Shown here piece after piece: positions 25,435-33,581 of a stretch of DNA of 64,000 nt. The position numbers were made by a program, and so were the translations under genes. Numbering within the stretch: position 1 is the stretch's first letter; every line of letters begins with the position of its first letter. Origin of the DNA: Streptomyces djakartensis (GTDB lineage: Bacteria; Actinomycetota; Actinomycetes; Streptomycetales; Streptomycetaceae); contig NZ_BMWE01000010.1 in NCBI RefSeq assembly GCF_014651075.1, positions 62,001 through 126,000 on the forward strand, read 5' to 3'. The notes beneath the pieces were generated by a model that did no database searches, was not told the origin of the DNA, and saw only the letters and a program-made list of their open reading frames with translations.

Positions 25435-26427
25435 ATGAAGTACACGCAGCTCGGACGAACGGGACTCAAGGTCAGCCGACTCGTCCTCGGCACCATGAAC
25501 TTCGGACCGCAGACCGACGAGGCCGACAGCCACGCCATCATGGACGCGGCGCTGGACGCGGGCATCAACTTCTTCGACACCGCCAACGTGTACGGCTGGG
25601 GCGAGAACAAGGGCCGTACCGAGAGCATCATCGGGAACTGGTTCGCCAAGGACGCGGGGCGGCGCGACAAGGTCGTCCTCGCCACGAAGGTGTACGGCAA
25701 CATGGGCGCCGACGGCCCGGCCTGGCCCAACCACGACAAGCTCTCCGCCGTCAACATCCGGCGGGCCGTGGACGCCAGCCTGAAGCGGCTCCGGACGGAC
25801 CACATCGACGTCTACCAGTTCCACCACATCGACCGGAACACCCCCTTCGAGGAGATCTGGCAGGCGATCGACGTCCTGATCCAGCAGGGCAAGATCATCT
25901 ATGCGGGGTCGTCGAACTTCCCCGGCTACAAGATCGCCCAGGCCAACGAGATCGCCGCCCGGCGCGGCGGGACCATCGGGCTGGTCAGCGAGCAGTGCCT
26001 GTACAACCTCGCCGAGCGGCGCGCGGAGATGGAGGTCATCCCGGCCGCGCGGGACTACGGCCTCGGCGTCATCCCGTGGTCGCCGCTGCACGGCGGTCTG
26101 CTGGGCGGTGTCCTCAAGAAGGAGGTCGAGGGCAAGCGCCGCGCCTCCGGCCGTGCCGCCGACGCGCTCGCCGACCCCGCCGTCCGCGCGCGGGTCCAGT
26201 CCTACGAGGACCTCCTCGACAAGCACGGCGTCGAGCCCGGCGTGGCCGCCCTGGCCTGGCTGCTCACCCGGCCCGGCGTGACCGGCCCGATCGTCGGCCC
26301 CCGCACCGGCGAACAGCTCGCCTCCGCCGTCCGCGCGGCCGAACTGGAGCTGTCCCAGGAGCTCCTGACCGGCCTGGACGAGATCTTCCCGGGCCCGGGT
26401 CCGTCCCCGGAGGCCTTCGCCTGGTGA
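25435..26427 (+). CDS. Aldo/keto reductase
   Basis: A 330-residue (alpha/beta)8 NADPH-dependent oxidoreductase. MKYTQLGRTGLKVSRLVLGTM is the family start. The catalytic tetrad is visible as Asp and Tyr in FFDTANVYGWGE, Lys in LATKVYG and His in QFHHIDRN. C-terminal ITGPIVGPRTGEQL-like residues bind NADP. It belongs to the group of general-stress aldo/keto reductases acting on aldehydes or ketones. ATG at 25435 is preferred over a TTG/ATG three codons upstream because it begins the conserved N-terminus. Confidence 0.93.
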   Translation: MKYTQLGRTGLKVSRLVLGTMNFGPQTDEADSHAIMDAALDAGINFFDTANVYGWGENKGRTESIIGNWFAKDAGRRDKVVLATKVYGNMGADGPAWPNHDKLSAVNIRRAVDASLKRLRTDHIDVYQFHHIDRNTPFEEIWQAIDVLIQQGKIIYAGSSNFPGYKIAQANEIAARRGGTIGLVSEQCLYNLAERRAEMEVIPAARDYGLGVIPWSPLHGGLLGGVLKKEVEGKRRASGRAADALADPAVRARVQSYEDLLDKHGVEPGVAALAWLLTRPGVTGPIVGPRTGEQLASAVRAAELELSQELLTGLDEIFPGPGPSPEAFAW

Positions 26428-26433
26428 CACCTT

Positions 26434-26449
26434 GAGGGCGGACGCCCTC
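26434..26449. terminator. Small hairpin downstream of the aldo/keto reductase gene
   Basis: GAGGGC-GGAC-GCCCTC, a six-bp stem directly after the reductase stop and followed by TTC. Confidence 0.5.
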
Positions 26450-26548
26450 TTCAGGGGCGCGGGGCTGTGCCGATATGCGGCTCCGCCGCGTGTGCGCGAC
26501 CATCCCCCACCGGCCCGCAGCCGGAAAGCGACGAGCAGTCCCCGCCCC

Positions 26549-26638
26549 CTACCTGCCGAGCACGGAAGCCAGAGCCACGACGAGGAACATCAGCACAAGC
26601 ACACCGGCCATGATCCGGTTGCGGGTTTTCGGGTCCAC
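26549..26638 (-). CDS. Putative 29-residue small membrane protein
   Basis: A short frame starting at GTG (26636-26638), ten bases after the LigT stop, encodes a basic head DPKTRNRIM and one clean hydrophobic helix (AGVLVLMFLVVALASVLG) ending in R. The arrangement of charged N-terminus, a single membrane span and same-strand position behind ligT suggests a real tiny membrane protein co-transcribed with ligT. The ribosome-binding site is weak and no function is known to me. Confidence 0.55.
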   Translation of the reverse strand: MDPKTRNRIMAGVLVLMFLVVALASVLGR

Positions 26639-26648
26639 GGCATCGAGC

Positions 26649-27221
26649 CTAACCGGCGCCCCCGAGCGGCCAGCGCCCGACCGCCTCGTACCGGGGCTGC
26701 TCCCCGGGAACCCCCGACGTCGGCAGGTTGCTCCGCACCAGCGCCAGCTCGTCCACGGTCCAGGTCCGGCCGGCGAACGCGTCGAGAGCCTGTACGTAAG
26801 CCCGCACATCCCCTGACTCCCGCCGCCGGGCCACGGTCAGATGGGCCTTGTACCGCCGGTGCTCCCCCATCGGCACCCCCGCCTTCCGCGCCGCCGCCTC
26901 CGCCCGCTCGGCGAGCAGCCGCAGCGTCGCCAGGTCACCCTCGGCCCCGGCCCACAGCGCCTTGCCGCGCCCGAACTGACCGCCGCCACGGACGGCCAGC
27001 GGGAAAGCGGGGGTACGGTGCGCGGCCCGCTCCAGCCGGGCCGACAGCTCCGGCACGAGCCCCTCGTCGACCTCCCCGTAGAAGGCCAGCGTGAAGTGCC
27101 ATCCGGGGCGGCCGGTCCAGCGCATCCCATCCGCACCGGGCAGCCGCCGCAGCTCGTCGACCACGTCGCCGAGCTCACGACGCACCTCGTCAGGGGGCAG
27201 CACGGCGGCGAAGAGTCTCAT
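26649..27221 (-). CDS. thpR: RNA 2',3'-cyclic phosphodiesterase (LigT/ThpR)
   Basis: A 190-residue member of the 2H phosphoesterase family, which opens 2',3'-cyclic phosphates on RNA ends. Both HxTx signatures are present: HFTLAFYG near residue 41 and HLTVAR in the second half. The N-terminus MRLFAAVLPPDEVRREL is typical. ATG at 27221 is used because the longer frame only adds low-complexity residues. The C-terminus ends 10 bases before a putative tiny membrane-protein gene on the same strand. Confidence 0.9.
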   Translation of the reverse strand: MRLFAAVLPPDEVRRELGDVVDELRRLPGADGMRWTGRPGWHFTLAFYGEVDEGLVPELSARLERAAHRTPAFPLAVRGGGQFGRGKALWAGAEGDLATLRLLAERAEAAARKAGVPMGEHRRYKAHLTVARRRESGDVRAYVQALDAFAGRTWTVDELALVRSNLPTSGVPGEQPRYEAVGRWPLGGAG

Positions 27222-27336
27222 GCGGCCAGTCTGCCCGCCCCCGCCCCTCGGATCCGGGCGTGTCCCAGCCACCGTGCGTATCGTTGTACCGCGCGGCCGG
27301 ATTCATCCACGGGTGCGGCCGGGGAGGAGCGCCACG

Positions 27337-27924
27337 ATGACCGTCCTTGACGACAGGATCGAGATGGCCGAAAGCAGCGGCGAACTCACCCTCGACATGA
27401 TGTTCGAGTGGGTGGAGACGATGCCCGTCCCCGAGGGTTACAAGGTCGAGATCGTCGGGGGGAACATCTTCATGGCGCCTCAGCGGGACACCCACTGGGA
27501 CATCATCCTGGACATCGTCGAGCAGCTACGCGCCAAGTACCCGCGCAAGCGCGTGAAGTCCGACGTCCGCGTCGACTACCCGGGCCACCTCAACGGCTTC
27601 GCCTCCGACGTGACCGTGATGGCGGAGGGCGCGGCGAAGAACGACAAGGGGCTGTGGCGCTACCAGGACGTCGAGTTCGTCGCCGAGGTGATCTCCAGGA
27701 AGACCGCGGCGAACGATTACGGCCCCAAGAAGGACGCCTACGCCGCGGCCGAGGTGCCGGTATACCTGATCGTCGATCCGTACACCGGCCGCTGGCACCT
27801 GCACACCAAGCCCAAGGACGGCGAGTACCGGGGCGAGCTGAGTCTCGACTTCGGGGACGACGTGGACCTGACCGGCACCGTGGTCGGCCTCGTTCTCAAG
27901 ACCGGCGAGTTTCCCCGCGACTGA
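27337..27924 (+). CDS. Uma2-family endonuclease-like protein (DUF820)
   Basis: A 195-residue PD-(D/E)XK-fold protein of the Uma2 family, greatly expanded in Streptomyces. Visible residues are a Glu in YKVEIVGGNIFMAP, an Asp in NGFASDVTVM and the E-X3-K-like VEFVAEVISRKT, followed by KKDAYAAAEVPVYLIVDP. The ATG has a strong GGGGAGGAG ribosome-binding site. The biological role of the family is unresolved; it may be a stand-alone nuclease. It is convergent with the MFS gene at 27945. Confidence 0.9.
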   Translation: MTVLDDRIEMAESSGELTLDMMFEWVETMPVPEGYKVEIVGGNIFMAPQRDTHWDIILDIVEQLRAKYPRKRVKSDVRVDYPGHLNGFASDVTVMAEGAAKNDKGLWRYQDVEFVAEVISRKTAANDYGPKKDAYAAAEVPVYLIVDPYTGRWHLHTKPKDGEYRGELSLDFGDDVDLTGTVVGLVLKTGEFPRD

Positions 27925-27944
27925 CCCCGCCTATCCCTCTCCCG

Positions 27945-29327
27945 CTACGCCGCCGGAGCCAGCTCCTCCCGCTGCTCCCGGGGCACGAACCGCACCCGCG
28001 GGTGGCCGCGGTGCCAGCCGACCGACAGGCGGAGGTTGCCGGCCCGGGCCAGGATCAGGCCGATGACCGCCGCGGCGAGGGCCGCCACCGCGCCGCCGGC
28101 CGCGAGGCCGACCCGCGCGCCGTACGTGTCGGTGACCCAGCCGACGATCGGGGCGCCGACCGGCGAGCCGCCGAGGAAGACCATCATGTAGAGGGCCATG
28201 ACACGGCCGCGCATGGCCGGGTCGGTGGACATCTGGATGCTGCTGTTGGTCGTGACGTTGACCGTCATGCCGAACAGGCCCAGCGGGACCATGAGCAGGG
28301 CGAACATCCACAGGGTGGGTGTCGTGGCCGCCACGATCTCCAGGGCGCCGAAGACCAGGGCCGCCGCGATCAGCAGCCGCATCCGGGCGGTGCCGCGCCG
28401 CGCGGCGAGCAGTGCGCCCACGACCGAGCCGACCGCCATCAGCGTGTTGAACATGCTGTACGCGCCCGCGCCCGCGTGGAACACGTCGTCCGCGAAGGCC
28501 GACAGGTAGACCGGGAAGTTGAAGGCGAACGTGCCGACGAAGCCGACCAGGACGATCGGCCAGATCAGCTCGGGCCGGCCGGTGACGTAGCGGACGCCCT
28601 CCCTCAGCTGTCCCTTGCCGCGCGGGGCGCGCTCGACGGTGTGCAGCTCACGGGAGCGCATCAGCAGCAGGCCGGCGAGCGGCGCGATGAACGACAGGCC
28701 GTTGAAGAGGAACGCGTAGCCGGTGCCGACGCCGGTGATCAGCAGGCCCGCGACGGCGGGGCCGACCAGGCGGGCGGACTGGAAGTTCGCCGAGTTCAGG
28801 CTGACCGCGTTCTGCAGCTGCCGCGGGCCGACCAGCTCGGAGACGAAGGACTGCCGCGCCGGGTTGTCGACGACCGTGGCGAGGCCGACCGCGAAGGCGG
28901 CGACGTACACGTGCCACACCTGGACCTGGCCGGTGAGGGTCAGGACGGCGAGGGCGAGCGCGGTGACGGCCATCGACGACTGCGTCACGAGCAGGGTGGG
29001 CCGCTTGCGCAGCCGGTCGACGAGCACGCCGCCGTAGAGGCCGAAGAGCAGCATCGGCAGGAACTGCAGCGCGGTGGTGATGCCGACGGCGGCGGAGGAG
29101 CCGGTGAGGCTGAGCACCAGCCAGTCCTGGGCGATGCGCTGCATCCAGGTGCCGATGTTGGAGACGACCTGCCCCAGGAAGAAAAGGCGGTAGTTCCTCA
29201 CCCTGAGCGAGGAGAACATCGAGGCCTTGCGGACCGGCTGGGCGGCGGAGGCGGGTGAGTCGGGGGCGGGCGGGGAGTCGTGGGGTTCGGTTGCGGGGGC
29301 GGAAGCTGTTCCGGGTCCCGAACTCAA
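27945..29327 (-). CDS. MFS transporter (EntS/MFS_3-like), TTG start
   Basis: A 460-residue transporter with about twelve membrane segments. A 36-residue Pro/Ala-rich cytoplasmic tail precedes SLRVRNYRLFFLGQVVSNIGTWMQRIAQDWLVLSLTG, shown here only as the family signature. The motif-A-like loop is GGVLVDRLRKRPTLLV. The start is TTG at 29327, supported by AAGGAGG eight bases upstream and a 28-base gap to the MarR gene. Relatives export siderophores or drugs. It forms an operon with, and is probably repressed by, the MarR regulator. Confidence 0.92.
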   Translation of the reverse strand: MSSGPGTASAPATEPHDSPPAPDSPASAAQPVRKASMFSSLRVRNYRLFFLGQVVSNIGTWMQRIAQDWLVLSLTGSSAAVGITTALQFLPMLLFGLYGGVLVDRLRKRPTLLVTQSSMAVTALALAVLTLTGQVQVWHVYVAAFAVGLATVVDNPARQSFVSELVGPRQLQNAVSLNSANFQSARLVGPAVAGLLITGVGTGYAFLFNGLSFIAPLAGLLLMRSRELHTVERAPRGKGQLREGVRYVTGRPELIWPIVLVGFVGTFAFNFPVYLSAFADDVFHAGAGAYSMFNTLMAVGSVVGALLAARRGTARMRLLIAAALVFGALEIVAATTPTLWMFALLMVPLGLFGMTVNVTTNSSIQMSTDPAMRGRVMALYMMVFLGGSPVGAPIVGWVTDTYGARVGLAAGGAVAALAAAVIGLILARAGNLRLSVGWHRGHPRVRFVPREQREELAPAA

Positions 29328-29355
29328 AGGGTTCGCCTCCTTACGGCATACGGCA

Positions 29356-29793
29356 TTACAGGTGCGCGAGCTTCTCCAGCACGGGGGCGGCGGCGCGGAG
29401 TTTCGCCCACTCGTCGTCGTCGAGGTTCTCCACCAGCGAGGCGAGGAAGGCGTTCCGCTTGCGGCGGCTCTCCTCGAGCATCGCCTCGGCCTGCTCGGTG
29501 CGCGTCACCACCTTCTGGCGCCGGTCCTCGGGGTGCGGCTCCAGCCGGACCAGCCCCTTGGACTCCAGCAGCGCCACGATGCGGGTCATCGACGGCGGCT
29601 GGACGTGTTCCTTACGGGCGAGCTCGCCCGGTGTGGCGCTGCCGCACAGGGACAGGGTGCCGAGCACCGACATCTCGGTGGGGCTGAGCGACTCGTCGAC
29701 CCGCTGGTGCTTGAGCCGACGGGACAGCCGCATCACGGCGGAGCGGAGGGAGTTCACGGCGGCTACATCGTCGCCATGGCTGAGGTCCGGCAT
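29356..29793 (-). CDS. MarR-family transcriptional regulator
   Basis: A 145-residue winged-helix repressor: SPTEMSVLGTLSLCGSATPG, ELARKEHVQPPSMTRIVALL (recognition helix) and the wing VRLEPHPEDRRQKVVTRT. It is the first gene of a MarR-MFS operon. A TACGCT box seven bases before the ATG suggests a leaderless mRNA, and the inverted repeat GTAA-CTCA-TTAC overlaps that box, fitting autorepression released by a small phenolic or drug ligand. Confidence 0.92.
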   Translation of the reverse strand: MPDLSHGDDVAAVNSLRSAVMRLSRRLKHQRVDESLSPTEMSVLGTLSLCGSATPGELARKEHVQPPSMTRIVALLESKGLVRLEPHPEDRRQKVVTRTEQAEAMLEESRRKRNAFLASLVENLDDDEWAKLRAAAPVLEKLAHL

Positions 29794-29798
29794 GTTCT

Positions 29799-29824
29799 TT
29801 AGCGTAACTCATTACCCTGACTAA
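29799..29824. promoter_or_regulatory. Promoter/operator of the MarR-MFS operon
   Basis: A minus-strand TACGCT -10-like box (29801-29806) overlaps the inverted repeat GTAA-CTCA-TTAC (29804-29815), within outer TTAG/CTAA arms (29799-29802, 29821-29824). Confidence 0.5.
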
Positions 29825-29876
29825 GGACTACTCGGGCGCGCAGGAACGCCCGTGACCCTGGCCACTGAACCGTGAC

Positions 29877-29894
29877 ATCACTCATATGGGTGAT
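29877..29894. promoter_or_regulatory. Near-perfect 18-bp palindrome upstream of the RHH gene
   Basis: ATCACTCATATGGGTGAT has one mismatched pair in eighteen bases. Outer arms CCACTG (29862-29867) and CAGTGG (29899-29904) surround it. It is a candidate binding site of the ribbon-helix-helix protein encoded 48 bases downstream. Confidence 0.5.
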
Positions 29895-29941
29895 CTGACA
29901 GTGGAACGGGACACACCACGCCGAAGCGTGCCGCGACCCTC

Positions 29942-30172
29942 ATGGTCATGGGGACCAGTGTGCTCAGCCTGCGCATAGACCACGACCTGCTCGAACGGCT
30001 CCGGAACCAAGCCGCGAAAAGGGGAATGAGCGTCCAGGACTATGTCGTCCGGACGCTCATTCGAGATGACTTCGACCAGCGGTTCCAGACCGCCGTCGAG
30101 GAGACGGAGCGGTTCTACGGGTCACCCGACCCCGGCGAGGATCAGGTCAGGCCCAGCGCAGGCATCAGGTAG
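29942..30172 (+). CDS. Ribbon-helix-helix (Arc/CopG-type) DNA-binding protein
   Basis: A small protein of 74-76 residues: SVLSLRIDHDLLERLRNQAA forms the beta strand and first helix, then GMSVQDYVVRTLIRDDFDQR the second. This is the ribbon-helix-helix fold of CopG/Arc and many antitoxins, though no toxin gene is adjacent. Starts at 29942 and 29948 (ATG) are both possible. The last ten codons overlap the end of the convergent purine permease gene by 31 bases. A palindrome upstream suggests autoregulation. Confidence 0.75.
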   Translation: MVMGTSVLSLRIDHDLLERLRNQAAKRGMSVQDYVVRTLIRDDFDQRFQTAVEETERFYGSPDPGEDQVRPSAGIR

Positions 30173-31593
30173 TAGAACGCGAACACCGCCGCCACCGCGT
30201 ACAGCGCCGCCGGCACCTCCCGGCCACGCCCGGCCGCCAGGCGCAGCACCACGAAGGTGACGAAGCCCATGCCGATGCCGTTGGTGATCGAATAGGTGAA
30301 CGGCATCATCAGCATCGTCACGAAGGCCGGAATGGCGATCGTGTAGTCCGCCCAGTCGATCTCCTTGACCGAGCCGGCCAGGATCAGGAAGCCGACCGCG
30401 ACCAGGGCCGGCGTGGCCGCCTGGGACGGCACCATCGTGGCGACCGGCGTCAGGAACAGGGCGGCGGCGAACAGGCCGCCCGTGACGACGTTCGCGAGAC
30501 CGGTACGCGCCCCCTCGCCGACGCCCGCCGTGGACTCGACGAACGCGGTGGTCGCCGAAGAGGAACTGGCACCACCCGCGGCGACCGCGAGGCCGTCGAC
30601 GAACAGCACCTTGTTGATGCCGGGCATCTGCCCCTCACCGTCGGTCAGCTTCGCCTCCTCGGAGACGCCCATGATCGTGCCCATCGCGTCGAAGAAGCAC
30701 GACAGCAGCACGGTGAAGACGAAGAGCACACCGGTCAGCAGGCCGACCTTCCCGAACCCGCCGAACAGGCTGACCTGCCCGACCAGCCCGAAGTCGGGGC
30801 TCGCGACCGGGTTGCCGGGCCACTTCGGGGCGGTGAGACCCCAGCTGGGCACCTTCGCCACCGCCTCGATGATCACCGCGGCGATCGTCATCACGACGAT
30901 CGATATCAGGATCGCGCCGGACACCTTCCGCACGATGAGGGCGAAGGTCAGCAGCACACCCGCGACGAAGACCAGAACCGGCCAGCCGTCCAGATGGCCG
31001 TCGCCGCCGAGCTGGAGCGGGACGGTGGTGTGGGCGGCGTCCGGGATCCGGGAGACGAACCCGGCGTCGACCAGCCCGATCAGCATGATGAACAGGCCGA
31101 TCCCGATGGAGATGGCCTTGCGCAGCCCCTGGGGTACGGCGTTCATGACACGCTCACGCAGACCGGTGGCGACCAGCAGCATCACGACGAACCCGGCGAG
31201 GACCACCATGCCCATCGCGTCCGGCCAGGACATGCGCGGGGCCAGCTGGAGGGCGACGACGGAGTTCACGCCGAGACCTGAGGCGAGCGCGATCGGCACG
31301 TTGCCGATGACGCCCATGAGGAGCGTGGTGAGCGCCGCCGTCAGGGCCGTCGCGGTGACCAGCTGCCCATTGTCGAGCTGGTGACCGTACATGTCCTTCG
31401 CGCTGCCGAGGATGATCGGGTTGAGCACGATGATGTAGGCCATCGCGAAGAAGGTGGCGAGGCCGCCTCGGACCTCGCGGGACAGGGTGCTGCCCCGCTC
31501 GGAGATCCGGAAGAAGCGGTCGAGCGCGCCGTGAGCAGGCCCGGCTCCCGGCTGTTCAGGGGCGGGGGCCTTGGTGGGAGCCGAGGACGACAT
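30142..31593 (-). CDS. NCS2-family purine permease (AzgA-type)
   Basis: A 483-residue membrane transporter of the nucleobase:cation symporter-2/AzgA group for hypoxanthine, guanine or adenine. Hallmarks are FRISERGSTLSREVRGGLATF at the N-terminus (given as family start only), GLGVNSVVALQLAPRMSWPDAMG, FFDAMGTIMGVSEEA and GGASSSSATTAFVESTAGVGEG. About 12-14 membrane spans are expected. ATG at 31593. It is divergent from the DUF2530 gene. Confidence 0.93.
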   Translation of the reverse strand: MSSSAPTKAPAPEQPGAGPAHGALDRFFRISERGSTLSREVRGGLATFFAMAYIIVLNPIILGSAKDMYGHQLDNGQLVTATALTAALTTLLMGVIGNVPIALASGLGVNSVVALQLAPRMSWPDAMGMVVLAGFVVMLLVATGLRERVMNAVPQGLRKAISIGIGLFIMLIGLVDAGFVSRIPDAAHTTVPLQLGGDGHLDGWPVLVFVAGVLLTFALIVRKVSGAILISIVVMTIAAVIIEAVAKVPSWGLTAPKWPGNPVASPDFGLVGQVSLFGGFGKVGLLTGVLFVFTVLLSCFFDAMGTIMGVSEEAKLTDGEGQMPGINKVLFVDGLAVAAGGASSSSATTAFVESTAGVGEGARTGLANVVTGGLFAAALFLTPVATMVPSQAATPALVAVGFLILAGSVKEIDWADYTIAIPAFVTMLMMPFTYSITNGIGMGFVTFVVLRLAAGRGREVPAALYAVAAVFAFYYLMPALGLT

Positions 31594-31698
31594 AGGTTTG
31601 GTGTTTCCTACGAATAGAAGTGGTCAGACACAAACCGTTTCAGTATGAACATATAAAGTCCGTATCGCACATCTCCGCGCGTAGATCTGATCGCCTCG

Positions 31699-31704
31699 TA
31701 AGCT
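31699..31704 (+). promoter_or_regulatory. Leaderless-type -10 box for the DUF2530 gene
   Basis: TAAGCT ends six bases before the ATG at 31711, so the transcript probably starts at or next to the start codon. No ribosome-binding site is visible. Confidence 0.5.
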
Positions 31705-31710
31705 GTCCCC

Positions 31711-32007
31711 ATGGCGAAGTGGACCCCCAGACACGAGGCGCCGGAGCCCCTGGAGGGCCCCGTGGTCGCGACGATCACCGGCGGCACGATCCTGTGGTTC
31801 GTCCTGTTCCTGGTCCAGCTCCCCTTCTACGGCTGGTTCGACGACCACGGCCACACCTGGTGGCTGTGGACCTGCCTGGCCGGCGGTGGCCTCGGCCTGA
31901 TCGGCATCTGGTACGTCCGCAAGCGCGACGCCGCGCTCAAGCGGGCCGCCGCCCAGCCGGACACCCCCGACGCTCCCCCGACCCGCTCGACGCCCTCGGC
32001 CCAGTAG
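31711..32007 (+). CDS. DUF2530 small membrane protein
   Basis: A 98-residue actinobacterial protein of unknown function. Two membrane helices (TITGGTILWFVLFLVQLPFY and WLWTCLAGGGLGLIGIWYV) are separated by FDDHGHTWW, and a Lys/Arg-rich, Pro-rich tail lies in the cytoplasm. The leaderless-type promoter directly ahead supports the start. The gene is next to the purine permease on the other strand; a functional link is not established. Confidence 0.88.
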   Translation: MAKWTPRHEAPEPLEGPVVATITGGTILWFVLFLVQLPFYGWFDDHGHTWWLWTCLAGGGLGLIGIWYVRKRDAALKRAAAQPDTPDAPPTRSTPSAQ

Positions 32008-32028
32008 ACCTGCCGCAGCCGCAGCGCC

Positions 32029-32300
32029 CGGTTCCAGGTGCCTGGCGTTGGTGCGGGGGTCGGGGCGTTGCGCAGCCCGGCGTCGCGGGGTGCCGCTGCG
32101 CCCACCCGTGCCGCCCAAGCGGCACGACTGCCCGCAGCGGCGGCACAACTGCCCGCAGCGGCGGCGGCGGCCGGTTCCAGGTACTCGGCCTTGGTGCGAG
32201 GGGCGGGGCGTTGCGCAACCCGGCGTCGCGGGGTGCCGCTGCGCCCACCCGTGCCGCCCAAGCGGCACGGGTGGGCGCAGCGGCGGCACGACTGCCCGCA
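32029..32300. repeat. Two copies of a palindromic GC-rich repeat (32-kb block)
   Basis: The 585 bases between the DUF2530 and methyltransferase genes contain no credible gene. Copy A (32030-32126) and copy B (32171-32269) share a roughly 95-base unit ending GGGGTGCCGCTGCGCCCACC and a hairpin (CGTGCCGC-CCAA-GCGGCACG). Between them are two 21-base tandem units (32121-32141 and 32142-32162) of the form GGCACGACTGCCCGCAGCGG. The same family recurs inverted at 53.4 kb and in frame inside mqnB. Confidence 0.85.
32235..32284. repeat. 23-bp perfect stem hairpin
   Basis: Bases 32235-32257 pair perfectly with 32262-32284 around a CCAA loop. This is far longer than ordinary terminators. It is formed by repeat copy B running into an inverted partial copy. 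It could also terminate DUF2530 transcription. Confidence 0.9.
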
Positions 32301-32591
32301 GCGGGGGTGGGGCGGCTGCCCGCAGCTGGGACGGCCGGCAGCTGGGACGGCCGGCAGCCGCCTACGTACGGAAGGGGACGTGTCGGGGGGTGTCCGCCCG
32401 CAGCGGTTGGCGCGTCAACGGACAGTCACTCGGTATCCGACTCCATCGCGCCGTTCCGAGGACGGACACCCCCCGGCACGTCCCCGACCCCCCACCCAGC
32501 GGCACGCACGCCCGCGCACCCGCGTCTCCGACAAGACACCCACCCGCCCCCTCTCTACGCTCAAGAGGAGCGAGCGGTGAGGAGCGCAGCC

Positions 32592-33437
32592 ATGACGACG
32601 CAGCACAGCGCGATCGAGGCCGACCGGGCGCTGAAGGCCAAGCACCGGGCGATGTGGGCCCAGGGCGACTACCCCTCCCTGGCCGTCGAGCTCATCCCCG
32701 GCCTCGGGGCGGAACTGGTCGAGGCATGCGGAGTGACCCCCGGCCGGCGGGTGCTGGACGTGGGCGCCGGCAGCGGCAACGCCGCCATCCCGGCGGCCCT
32801 GGCGGGCGCGGACGTGATCGCCTCCGACCTCACCCCGGAGCTGTTCGAGGCCGGCCAACGGTTCGCGGAGCGGCAGGGGGCACGTCTCACCTGGCAGGAG
32901 GCCGACGCCGAGGCCCTCCCCTTCGGCGACGCGGAGTTCGACACCGTGCTGTCCTGCGTCGGCGTCATGTTCGCCCCGCACCACCAGCGGGCCGCCGACG
33001 AACTCGTCCGGGTCTGCCGCCCTGGCGGCACCATCGGGCTGCTGAACTGGACGCCCCAGGGCTTCATCGGCCGGATGTTCGCCGTGATGAAGCCGTACGC
33101 GCCCCCTCCTCCCCCGGGCGCGCAGCCGCCCCCGCTGTGGGGAGAGGAAAGCCATGTGCGCGAGCTCCTCGGAGACCGGGTCACCGACGTGAGCACCGAG
33201 CGCCGGACCGTCAGGGTCGACCTCTTCAGCACGCCCGAGGCGTTCCGCGACTACTTCAAGGAGCGCTACGGCCCCACGATCACCGTCTACAGGAACATCG
33301 CCGGCGACCCCGAGCGCGTCGCCGCCCTGGACCGCGACCTCGCGGACCTCGCGCGCGACGCCGACCTGGGCACCGGCGCCGGCAGGACCGTCCTGGAGTG
33401 GGAGTACCTGCTGCTCACCGCCCGCCGGGCGGCCTGA
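32592..33437 (+). CDS. Class I SAM-dependent methyltransferase (UbiE-like)
   Basis: A 281-residue methyltransferase. Motif I is RRVLDVGAGSGNAAIPAALA, the acidic motif II is VIASDLTPELFEAG, and a post-motif region ADAEALPFGDAEFDTVLSCVGVMF (overlapping blocks) is typical of the UbiE/COQ5 group. The cofactor-binding half is clear; the C-terminal acceptor-binding half is not diagnostic. ATG at 32592 begins the conserved MTTQHSAIEADRALKAKHRA and has GGAG upstream. The upstream 300 bases hold only repeats, so it is probably transcribed alone. Confidence 0.9.
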   Translation: MTTQHSAIEADRALKAKHRAMWAQGDYPSLAVELIPGLGAELVEACGVTPGRRVLDVGAGSGNAAIPAALAGADVIASDLTPELFEAGQRFAERQGARLTWQEADAEALPFGDAEFDTVLSCVGVMFAPHHQRAADELVRVCRPGGTIGLLNWTPQGFIGRMFAVMKPYAPPPPPGAQPPPLWGEESHVRELLGDRVTDVSTERRTVRVDLFSTPEAFRDYFKERYGPTITVYRNIAGDPERVAALDRDLADLARDADLGTGAGRTVLEWEYLLLTARRAA

Positions 33438-33568
33438 CACCGCGGGAGCGGCGTCAGGCCCGACAATGCGACGGGCCCGTACAACTCCCGTACCACCACG
33501 GCACGGCGCCCCTCCTTCCCAGGTCGGATCTCCCCCGCATTCGGCAGGTGATCCGCCAGTTCCGCACG

Positions 33569-33574
33569 TACCGT
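33569..33574 (+). promoter_or_regulatory. Leaderless-type -10 box for the P-type ATPase gene
   Basis: TACCGT lies seven bases before the ATG at 33582, with no ribosome-binding site between. Confidence 0.45.
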
Positions 33575-33581
33575 CGAATGC

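Noticed and set aside
32050..32580. Several long frames in both strands across the 32-kb repeat block
   Set aside because: They are translations of the repeats; their protein sequences change identity with each unit and lead into the methyltransferase frame without a credible start.
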